6,788 bases of DNA from Frankiaceae bacterium (GTDB taxonomy: Bacteria; Actinomycetota; Actinomycetes; Frankiales; Frankiaceae), in assembly GCA_030840885.1 (NCBI GenBank), contig JAVEDQ010000523.1, forward strand, positions 1-6,788. The letters run 5' to 3'. The position numbers were made by a program, and so were the translations under genes. The first letter of the stretch is position 1; each line of letters starts with the position of its first letter. Below are positions 1 to 6,052 of the stretch, piece after piece. Below the pieces are notes generated by a model. That model was given only the letters and a program-made list of their open reading frames with translations, ran no database searches and was not told where the DNA came from.

Positions 1-147
1 GACGTCAACTTCACGTTCTCCAACGGCCTCAGCACCTCTGTCGGAGGCGCCTGGCGCCCTTGGGCCTACGTGGCCCTGGTCCTCGTGACCATCCTGGCCG
101 GCCGCTTGTGGCGGCTCCTGCCCGGCCTTGCCCCGGCCCGCAGGTGA
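1..147 (+). CDS. C-terminal fragment of an unidentified membrane protein
   Basis: This is the last 48 codons of a gene whose start lies before the window. The frame is open from base 1 to the TGA at 145-147, and almost every third codon position is G or C, as expected for a real gene in this genome. The visible tail has a polar stretch (about residues 1-18), then one hydrophobic segment of about 18 residues (WAYVALVLVTILAGRLW region), and finishes with a short Pro/Arg-rich end. This fits the last transmembrane helix of an integral membrane protein with a basic tail, probably cytoplasmic. No family-specific motif is visible and I do not recognise it. It is separated from the next gene by 364 bases, so it is probably not in the same operon. 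Confidence 0.6.
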   Translation, partial: DVNFTFSNGLSTSVGGAWRPWAYVALVLVTILAGRLWRLLPGLAPARR

Positions 148-511
148 CGGTCGACGTCAGCGCCACTCGCGTTGCGGTCCGGCCCCCGCTCCACGCCCAC
201 CCATGAAGCTCGGTTCCGCCTACTTCAGCAACGCCTCCGTTGGACCGACAGGACTCCGCTCACGAGGAGCCCACCCGATGCGACGACCTCGGGCGCCGAC
301 GGTGTCGCACAGCCAGCCCGCGAGCGCCGATGTCGAGCAGTGTCACAGATCGGTGGGACCGTCACCGAGACGGGGTCACGTTGGGGGTTGCGCATTGCCT
401 GCCCATGTAGAAGAGTCGCTCGGTTTCGCCCTGCCGGCCGGACCGCGGTAGCAGCGGGCGAATGCTGACCCGGCCAGCGGAGCCGGTGCGGGTTTCGGAA
501 GGAGGCACCCG
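148..511. other. 364-bp intergenic region, probable leader of the plus-strand operon
   Basis: I see no convincing gene here on either strand. Open frames exist but their products are Arg/Pro/Ser-rich with no family resemblance. A 5-bp-stem hairpin (TGACG at 145-149, CGTCA at 155-159) includes the upstream stop codon and is too weak to call a terminator. A second small hairpin pairs CCGTC (359-363) with GACGG (369-373). The palindromes CCGGCCGG (434-441) and ACCGCGGT (442-449) lie side by side about 65 bases before the next start. No clear -35/-10 pair or known metal-regulator operator could be read. Given its place before a long co-directional gene set, the promoter for that set is probably here. 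Confidence 0.5.
499..505 (+). promoter_or_regulatory. Strong ribosome binding site for the small membrane protein
   Basis: AAGGAGG lies 6 bases before the ATG at 512. It is the strongest Shine-Dalgarno match in the window and fixes the start of the first complete gene. It also suggests that this gene leads the operon, because the following genes have weaker sites or rely on coupling. Confidence 0.8.
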
Positions 512-976
512 ATGGTGACGAGGGATGTCGACCAAGTCGGCGGGTCCGTCAATACGTCGCCGGTCCGCAACGCGTTGCTGTCCCGCCCCGTGGTCTGGGG
601 TGTGATCTGGGGCTTCATCAACGCCGCGGCGCCGGTCGCCGTCTGGTGGTTGCCGGCCGCGACCGTGCTGGCGATGACGATTCCCTTGATCGCCGCGGTC
701 TACATCGGCTTCGCGGTCTCCGACGGGCGGCCCAAGGTCATCGCCATCGAGACCTGCGTGGCCGGAGCGTTCTTCTTTCTCGCCGCTGTCGCGGTGAACA
801 GCGTGTGGCTGCTGCCAGTGCTGTTCATCGGGCACGGCATCAAGGACCTATGGCAGCACCGAACCCGGTTCGTGCGCGGCACCCGTTGGTGGCCGCCGTT
901 CTGCGCGACCGTCGACTTCGTGGTCGCCGCCGTGCTGTTCGTGGAAATCGCTGCGGGCGTGCAGCTGCACGGCTAG
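512..976 (+). CDS. Small conserved polytopic membrane protein, function unknown
   Basis: This 154-residue protein starts at an ATG with an excellent ribosome binding site. After a polar N-terminus (residues 1-25) it has about four hydrophobic segments: near 27-48, 51-70, 77-108 (long enough for one long or two short helices) and 132-150. Between the last two is a short polar loop that looks functional: GHGIKDLWQHR (107-117) with H108, K111, D112, W114 and H116, then RWWPPFC (125-131) and D135 at the membrane edge. The clustered His/Asp/Cys residues could bind a metal or a proton, but this is inference. I have an impression of similar uncharacterised actinobacterial membrane proteins and cannot assign a named family. 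It is followed after 42 bases by a flavoprotein gene on the same strand, so it is probably co-transcribed with the redox genes downstream. Confidence 0.8.
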   Translation: MVTRDVDQVGGSVNTSPVRNALLSRPVVWGVIWGFINAAAPVAVWWLPAATVLAMTIPLIAAVYIGFAVSDGRPKVIAIETCVAGAFFFLAAVAVNSVWLLPVLFIGHGIKDLWQHRTRFVRGTRWWPPFCATVDFVVAAVLFVEIAAGVQLHG

Positions 977-1018
977 CCTCCGCGCCGCTGGTCGTCCCTA
1001 CGGAAGTGGTGATCGATC

Positions 1019-2137
1019 GTGACGAGCAACCAACCGACAGCGGCCGTGGCGCCGGCCTCCTCCGGGACCACGGACGGCCCCGTCTACGACGTCGTGGTGA
1101 TCGGCGGCGGACAGGCCGGGCTGTCGATGGCGTGGCATCTGCAGCGGCACGGGCTGCGGTTCCAGATCCTCGAGGCCGGCCCCGAAATCGGCCACATGTG
1201 GCGCGCCCGCTGGGACACCCTCACGCTGTTCAGCTCGGCCAGGTACGACTCACTGCCGGGCCTGCCCTTTCCGGCGCCGGACGACAGCTACCCGGGCAAG
1301 GACGCCGTCGCCGACTACCTGACCGCCTACGCGGCCACGTTCGAGCTTCCCGTCCGGTTGAACAGCCGGGTGACCCGGCTGCGACGCGCCGACGGGTTGT
1401 TCGAGCTGGTTACGGCCGGCGGCACCGTGCGCACTCGTCAGGTCGTCGTCGCCACGGGCCCGTTCCAGACGCCGTTCATCCCACCCGTCGCCCGCGAGAT
1501 GGCCCCCGACGTCCACCAGCTGCACAGCTCCGACTACCGCAACCCGGAAGCGCTCCCCGACGGCCCGGCGCTGGTCGTCGGGGCCGGCAACTCGGGACTG
1601 CAGATCGCCGGCGAGCTCGTCCGCAGCCGTGACGTCGATCTCGCCGTCGGAAGCGCCTCTCCGGCCCTGCCGCAGCGGCTCCTGGGACGTGACCTGTTCT
1701 GGTGGCTCACGAAGCTGCACCTGATCGGAAAGCCGGCCGACTCCCGGCTCGGCCGGCGGATGCGGACCCGGGGTGAGTTCACGATCGGCAGCAACCGGAA
1801 GCAGCTGGCCGCTGCCGGCGTTCGCTTCCGCAGCCGGGTCACCACGGCCGAGGGGTCGTCCGTCGCCCTGACCGACGGCACCACGGTCACCCCGCGCACG
1901 GTGATCTGGGCGACCGGCTTCCGGCCCGACTACAGCTGGCTCGATGTCGACGGGGTCTTCGCCGAGGGCCACGTGCGGCACACCAGCGGGGTCACCGAGG
2001 TGCCCGGCCTGTACTTCCTCGGCCTCTCCTGGCAGCGCAGCCGCGGTTCGGCCCTGCTCGGCTTCGTCGCCGACGACGCCGCCCCCCTCGCCGACCAGAT
2101 CGCGCGCCGCGCGTCCGTCCCGTCCCGAGGAGCTTGA
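1019..2137 (+). CDS. CzcO-like FAD/NAD(P)H-dependent flavoprotein (FMO-type oxidoreductase)
   Basis: A 372-residue flavoprotein of the FMO/CzcO-like group (pyridine nucleotide-disulfide oxidoreductase fold). The FAD-binding Rossmann motif GGGQAG is at 29-34, with acidic E52 at the end of the second strand, where it would bind the adenosine ribose. The stretch 61-85 (W61, RWD 64-66, LFS, ARYD 74-77, PGLPFP 80-85) is typical of CzcO-like proteins. ATG at 145-147 is followed by FQTPFIP and then an H-S-x-x-Y-R-N-P segment (169-176). The NAD(P)H motif GAGNSG is at 188-193 and the late ATGF motif at 298-301. Family members oxidise small molecules or pass electrons from NAD(P)H; the substrate cannot be read here. 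The GTG start is supported by its distance to the Rossmann motif and a weak GGAAG at 1002-1006. The cytoplasmic enzyme ends 2 bases before the oxidase gene. The czcO name reflects historical linkage to a cation efflux gene and does not prove a metal role. Confidence 0.85.
   Translation: MTSNQPTAAVAPASSGTTDGPVYDVVVIGGGQAGLSMAWHLQRHGLRFQILEAGPEIGHMWRARWDTLTLFSSARYDSLPGLPFPAPDDSYPGKDAVADYLTAYAATFELPVRLNSRVTRLRRADGLFELVTAGGTVRTRQVVVATGPFQTPFIPPVAREMAPDVHQLHSSDYRNPEALPDGPALVVGAGNSGLQIAGELVRSRDVDLAVGSASPALPQRLLGRDLFWWLTKLHLIGKPADSRLGRRMRTRGEFTIGSNRKQLAAAGVRFRSRVTTAEGSSVALTDGTTVTPRTVIWATGFRPDYSWLDVDGVFAEGHVRHTSGVTEVPGLYFLGLSWQRSRGSALLGFVADDAAPLADQIARRASVPSRGA
2127..2132 (+). promoter_or_regulatory. 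Ribosome binding site that fixes the multicopper oxidase start
   Basis: GAGGAG sits 7 bases before the ATG at 2140, an ideal spacing. An in-frame TTG at 2134 would add two residues but would be only 1 base from this site, so ATG 2140 is preferred. The site lies within the last codons of the flavoprotein gene. Confidence 0.75.
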
Positions 2138-2139
2138 CC

Positions 2140-3801
2140 ATGACAGGCGTCCGAATCACCGACAGCTCCGGCACCGACCAATTCTCCACCGACACCGCCG
2201 GCCTGCCGCCGGCGCTCGAGACCTCCATCGTCGAGTTGGGTGACGGCGACACCTTCCACCTCACCATTGCTCCGGTGGTGAAGCACATCGGCGGCAACCC
2301 GATCCGCATGCTCGCCTACAACGGGTCCATCCCCGGCCCCACCCTGCGGGTCCGACAGGGCTCGCGGATCCACGTGCACGTCGTCAACCACACCGAGATG
2401 GAAACGACCGTGCACTGGCACGGGCTCCGGCTCGAGAACCGGTTCGACGGCGTGCCGCACGAAACCCAGACCCCTATCCCCATCGGCGGGGAGTTCTCCT
2501 ACACCCTGCAGTTCCCCGACGCCGGGCTGTACTGGTACCACCCGCACGTCCGCGAGGACTACGGACTGGAGATGGGGCTGTACGCCAACATCCTGGTCGA
2601 CCCCGCCGATGAGGACTACTGGCCGGCCGCCGACCGCGAGGCACTGGTGACCGTCGACGACCTCCTGCTCGAAGACGGCAAGGTCGCCCCGTTCAGCCGC
2701 ACCCAGGTGACCTACACCGCTATGGGCCGCTTCGGCAACGTCCTGCTCGCCGCCGGAGAATCGGACCTGACGCTCGACACCCGGGTCGGACAGGTGCTCC
2801 GCCTGTACCTGACGAACACCGCGAACACCCGCGTCTTCAATGTGCAGCTCCCCGGCCTGCGGATGAAGCTGATCGGCGGGGACAGCGGCCGGTACGAGCA
2901 CGAGGACTGGGTCGACGAAGTACTACTCGCCCCCTCCGAACGGGCCGTGGTCGACGTTCTGCCGGAGCAGCCGGGAGCGCTGACGCTGCAGCACCGCACC
3001 CCGGACCGGACCTACCAGCTGGCAACCATCTCGGTGCGCGACGCCGACAGCCGATCCGCCGCCGCCACTACCTTCGAGCTGCTGCGTTCGAATCCGGACC
3101 TGTGCGCCGAGCGGGCCCGCGTCTCGCCGTACCTGGCGGCCGCCCCGGACAAGGTCCTGGCCTTCGTCGCCCAGATGGACATGGGCGACCCCGAGGGCGA
3201 CGGACCGGTCAGCTACGCCTGCCCGATGCACCCGCACATCACCGATGACCACCCCAGCAAGTGCCCGGAGTGCGGCATGAAGCTCGTCGCGGCCGCCCTG
3301 GTCACGAGGGCCGGAGACCACCACACGCCCGAGCAGCGAGCCGGTGAGCACGACACCCACCAGCACGAGCACGCGCACGACTCAGGCGGCACCGGTGACG
3401 GCATCGAGTGGGAAGACGACATGGTCGAGGTCAACCGGCTCACCACACCGGACAACATGAGCTGGCAGCTCGTCGACCGCTCCGACGGCGCCGTCAACCA
3501 CCACATCGACTGGCGGTTCCGGGTCGGCGACCAGGTGAAGATCCGGCTGGTGAACGAGATGGACTCAGACCACCCGATGCACCACCCCTTCCACATCCAC
3601 GGCGCCGGGCGGTTCCTGGTGCTGACGAGAAACGGTGAGGTGGAACCGAACCTGGTCTGGAAGGACACCGTGCTCGTCCGGACCGGCGAGACGGTGGACG
3701 TCCTGCTCGACGTCTCCAACCCGGGACTGTGGATGGCCCACTGCCATATCGCCGAACACGCGCAGAGCGGGATGATGTTCAGCTTCACCGTCGACCGATG
3801 A
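2140..3801 (+). CDS. Three-domain multicopper oxidase with inserted heavy-metal-binding domain
   Basis: A 553-residue multicopper oxidase (laccase/CueO-like), which would couple substrate or metal-ion oxidation to reduction of O2 to water. All four copper-ligand signatures are present: HWHG (92-95), HPH after WY (134-136), HHPFHIHG (482-488) and HCHIAEHAQSGM (534-545). C535, H482 and H540 are the expected type 1 ligands and M545 the axial one. Cupredoxin domains lie at about 45-155, 185-350 and 420-553. Between domains 2 and 3 is an insert: a YxCPMHP...CPECGM heavy-metal-binding domain (C361, M363, H364, H366, C375, C378, M380), then a linker with eight histidines or so (394-413), ending in an acidic stretch before domain 3. 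The N-terminus is polar with no Sec or Tat signal, which is unusual because most bacterial relatives are exported. Start chosen from GAGGAG at 2127-2132. It is tightly coupled to the flavoprotein genes on both sides. The substrate is unknown; copper(I) or another metal ion is a plausible guess from the insert. Confidence 0.92.
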   Translation: MTGVRITDSSGTDQFSTDTAGLPPALETSIVELGDGDTFHLTIAPVVKHIGGNPIRMLAYNGSIPGPTLRVRQGSRIHVHVVNHTEMETTVHWHGLRLENRFDGVPHETQTPIPIGGEFSYTLQFPDAGLYWYHPHVREDYGLEMGLYANILVDPADEDYWPAADREALVTVDDLLLEDGKVAPFSRTQVTYTAMGRFGNVLLAAGESDLTLDTRVGQVLRLYLTNTANTRVFNVQLPGLRMKLIGGDSGRYEHEDWVDEVLLAPSERAVVDVLPEQPGALTLQHRTPDRTYQLATISVRDADSRSAAATTFELLRSNPDLCAERARVSPYLAAAPDKVLAFVAQMDMGDPEGDGPVSYACPMHPHITDDHPSKCPECGMKLVAAALVTRAGDHHTPEQRAGEHDTHQHEHAHDSGGTGDGIEWEDDMVEVNRLTTPDNMSWQLVDRSDGAVNHHIDWRFRVGDQVKIRLVNEMDSDHPMHHPFHIHGAGRFLVLTRNGEVEPNLVWKDTVLVRTGETVDVLLDVSNPGLWMAHCHIAEHAQSGMMFSFTVDR

Positions 3802-5516
3802 GCATGCCCCGCGGCGAAGCACGAGCCGAGGCTGAGCCGACGAAGCCGGTGATCCTTATCGCCGCTGCTCCCGCAGAGGTGATGCTGCGGAACCAGCTGC
3901 TCAGTCGCTACCGGACCGACTACGAACTCCTGTTCGGCGAGCCGGCTGCTGCGCTCGGGGTACTGGACGAGCTCGCCGAGGCTGGCCGGGCAGTGGCTCT
4001 CGTTCTCGTCTCCCGGAGTCCGCACGTCCGATCAGTTTTGGGAGCTGTTCGCCGTCTGCATCCGCACGCCCGGCGGGGGCTGCTCGTCGCGTGGAACGAA
4101 CAGCGGCCGGTCCGGGAGGAGATGAGCGAGATCATCTCCCGTGGTCAGGCGGATTGCTGGGTGCGGCGGCCGATGTCGTCCCCGGACGAGCGCTTCCATC
4201 GTGACGTCGTCGAACTGCTGGACGAGTGGTGGCGGCACCGGGGCACCTCGTTCGAGGCCGTGACGGTCATAGGGCAGCGTCAGTCCGCCCGGGCGCATGA
4301 GATTTGCGACCTGCTGCAGCGGCACGACTTTCCCTACGGGTCCTACGACGCGGACTCGCCGGCAGGCAGCAAGGCCCTCACCCGCGCCGGCGTCACCGCC
4401 GAGCGGCTTCCCGTCGTCGTCCTCCACGACGGCACCGTCCTCGTCGACCCGACGAACGTCGACGCCGCGAACGCGCTCGGCGCACGCACCAGACCACGGG
4501 AAGGCGTCTACGACGTCGCGATCGTCGGAGCCGGTCCCGCCGGGCTGGCCGCCGCCGTCTACGCCGGGTCGGAGGGCCTCCGCACAGCGCTGATCGAACG
4601 GCAGTCGATGGGCGGGCAGGCGGGCACGAGCTCACTCATCCGGAACTACCTCGGCTTCCCGCGTGGAATCAGCGGCGCCGAACTCGCCGCTCGAGCGCTC
4701 GACCAGGCCATGATTTTCGGTACCGACATGGTCTACGGCGGCGATGCGAGCGGCCTGTCCATCGCCGGGGACCGGCGCACCCTCCACCTCGCCGACGGCA
4801 CGGCCATCAGCGCCCGCTCGGTCATCGTCGCCACCGGCATCGCCTACCGACAGCTCGACAACCCGGATCTGCGAGCCTTCCAGGGCCTCGGCGTCTTCTA
4901 CGGCGCGGCGATGTCTGAGGCCCGGGCGCTCACCGGCGAGCACGTCTACGTCGTCGGAGGCGGCAACTCCGCCGGGCAGGCCGCAATCCACCTTGCCAAG
5001 TTCGCAAAGCACGTGACGATCGCGGTCCGCTCCGACTCCCTCGCGCAGAGCATGTCCGACTACCTGATCCAAGACATCTCCCGAACCCAGAACATCGACG
5101 TCCGGTACGGCGTCGAGGTCGTCGGCGCGTCCGGCGACGGCTGGCTCGAGAAACTCACGTTGCGGCGCACGATCGACAGACGGGAAGAGACTGTCGCTGC
5201 TGCCGGGCTGTTCGTGCTGATCGGCGCTCAGCCTTACACCGACTGGCTCCCCGAGTCGGTCCACCGGGACGAGCACGGCTACCTGATCACCGGCCCGGCC
5301 TGCACCTGCGGCTCCTGCCCCACCGGCGACCGGCGGCTGTTCGAGACCAGCCTGCCCGGGGTTTTCGCCGTCGGAGACGTTCGGCACCAGTCCAACAAGC
5401 GCGTCGCCTCAGCGGTAGGAGAAGGTTCCGTCGCCATCCGAATGGTGCACGAGTACCTGACACGCAGGCTCGGCAAGACCGCGGAAGCCGGTCGTTCCCT
5501 GAGTCCGGTGCTGTGA
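3798..5516 (+). CDS. Receiver-like/glutaredoxin-like/thioredoxin-reductase-like fused flavoprotein
   Basis: A 572-residue protein with the architecture annotated as fused response regulator/thioredoxin-disulfide reductase. Residues 16-145 resemble a CheY-type receiver, but the acidic pocket reads IAAAP (21-25), the phospho-Asp position is S72, and the conserved Lys-Pro is R124-P125. Residues 155-230 resemble a glutaredoxin fold ending in RLPVVVLHDGTVLVDP; its redox CxxC is absent (GQRQSARAHE). Residues 238-560 form the reductase core: FAD motif GAGPAG (244-249), MGGQAG, ATG (345-347), NAD(P)H motif GGGNSA (387-392) and GD (526-527). The usual CATC position reads GAAM (369-372), so classic thioredoxin reduction is not expected. 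CTCGSC (502-507) lies in a late loop and could bind metal or be redox-active. ATG 3798 overlaps the oxidase stop (ATGA), with no clear ribosome binding site, so translation is probably coupled. The natural electron acceptor is unknown. Confidence 0.85.
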   Translation: MSMPRGEARAEAEPTKPVILIAAAPAEVMLRNQLLSRYRTDYELLFGEPAAALGVLDELAEAGRAVALVLVSRSPHVRSVLGAVRRLHPHARRGLLVAWNEQRPVREEMSEIISRGQADCWVRRPMSSPDERFHRDVVELLDEWWRHRGTSFEAVTVIGQRQSARAHEICDLLQRHDFPYGSYDADSPAGSKALTRAGVTAERLPVVVLHDGTVLVDPTNVDAANALGARTRPREGVYDVAIVGAGPAGLAAAVYAGSEGLRTALIERQSMGGQAGTSSLIRNYLGFPRGISGAELAARALDQAMIFGTDMVYGGDASGLSIAGDRRTLHLADGTAISARSVIVATGIAYRQLDNPDLRAFQGLGVFYGAAMSEARALTGEHVYVVGGGNSAGQAAIHLAKFAKHVTIAVRSDSLAQSMSDYLIQDISRTQNIDVRYGVEVVGASGDGWLEKLTLRRTIDRREETVAAAGLFVLIGAQPYTDWLPESVHRDEHGYLITGPACTCGSCPTGDRRLFETSLPGVFAVGDVRHQSNKRVASAVGEGSVAIRMVHEYLTRRLGKTAEAGRSLSPVL

Positions 5517-5522
5517 CGTCAC
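5513..5522. other. 10-bp palindrome containing both convergent stop codons
   Basis: GTGACGTCAC contains the TGA of the plus-strand flavoprotein (5514-5516) and the TGA of the minus-strand gene (5521-5519), separated by 2 bases. No hairpin with a U-tract is visible on either side, so neither operon has an obvious intrinsic terminator at its end. Confidence 0.6.
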
Positions 5523-6052
5523 GAACAAGAAACGTCGGTGCCAGAGCTCAGGGGGCCGGTCCAGGGCCGAGGAGGTTGACCGTTGACCTGGCGACGGAAT
5601 TCGTCGAGATACCAGTGCGCGAACCGCACCTGTAGGGGGCTTCGGGGCAGAGCGAGCATCTGCTCGGTGCAGCAGAATTCGTCTGCTTCAGCCATCAGCG
5701 CTTCGAGCTGGTCTGCGGCTTCGACGACATCTCCCGGTACTTGGTAGGTGAGGTCGAGGGTGCGTTCGCCTCGCTGTGCTGCCTCGTCGATCAATTTGTC
5801 AGGGCGGCTGGCTGTGGCTCCGTACCGGACGCCGAGGATCTGGGTGAGGGCGGTCAACCGGTGGGGCACGGACGAGCGCAGGTCCGGCTCGGACACGGCC
5901 AGCACCGTGAACTCGCGCATGAGGTCGTCGTGGTGTTGTCTGGAGGCGATGAGGACCTGCACTGGAACGCCGATCAGCCGGACCTCGTGCACTGACCGAT
6001 CCAACCCGCTGCCCTGGTCGTAGCGACCGAGTGGCGACGGTTGGCTGCTCAC
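5519..6052 (-). CDS. Conserved hypothetical protein partnered with an anti-sigma ATPase
   Basis: A 177-residue, mostly helical soluble protein with no signal peptide or membrane segment. It starts at a GTG that overlaps the stop of the upstream ATPase gene (GTGA, 6049-6052), and only a poor ribosome binding site precedes it, so translational coupling is likely. Recognisable blocks are VHEVRLIGVPVQV (21-33), QHHDDLMREF (39-48), a YGATASRPD segment (78-85), LDLTYQVP (99-106), DEFCCTEQML (124-133) with paired cysteines C127-C128, and HWYLDEFRRQ (146-155). The protein ends in a polar tail after PPRPW. From memory this pattern occurs in uncharacterised actinobacterial proteins encoded next to RsbW-like ATPases and STAS-domain proteins; no domain name can be assigned with confidence. 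By context it may belong to a stress-signalling or partner-switching set. This is inference; no catalytic motif is visible. Confidence 0.75.
   Translation of the reverse strand: MSSQPSPLGRYDQGSGLDRSVHEVRLIGVPVQVLIASRQHHDDLMREFTVLAVSEPDLRSSVPHRLTALTQILGVRYGATASRPDKLIDEAAQRGERTLDLTYQVPGDVVEAADQLEALMAEADEFCCTEQMLALPRSPLQVRFAHWYLDEFRRQVNGQPPRPWTGPLSSGTDVSCS

Noticed and set aside
381..413. TTGGGG or TTGCGC with a TAGAAG-like downstream element as a promoter
   Set aside because: Spacings of 21 and 14 bases and poor -10 matches; not supportable by eye.
423..452. GTTT and CGGTAG as a SigB/SigF-type promoter before the operon
   Set aside because: Spacing is too long and the -10 element matches the GGGTAT/C consensus only in part. 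It would be attractive next to an anti-sigma gene but is not supported.
128..468. Two overlapping plus-strand open frames in the region before the first complete gene
   Set aside because: Both products are Arg/Pro/Ser-rich with no family pattern or membrane or fold signature, and their upstream starts lack ribosome binding sites. Only the internal ATG at 278 has one, and that is listed as a low-interest finding.
646..1632. Long plus-strand frame of 328 codons
   Set aside because: It is an out-of-frame reading of the membrane protein and flavoprotein genes. Its product is dominated by Arg and has none of their motifs.
1930..2901. Long minus-strand frame of 323 codons opposite the flavoprotein and oxidase genes
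   Set aside because: High-GC mirror frame. The plus-strand genes have complete catalytic motifs, while this product shows only Val/Gly/Asp/Arg-rich low complexity.
3729..3797. Longer start for the large flavoprotein at ATG 3729
   Set aside because: It would place 23 extra residues inside the oxidase's last copper-ligand region. The ATGA junction at 3798 gives the expected short lead-in to the receiver-like domain.
3213..4025. Minus-strand frame of 270 codons opposite the oxidase
   Set aside because: Antisense to the copper-ligand motifs and the metal-binding insert, with a Ser/Thr/Cys-rich composition typical of a shadow frame.
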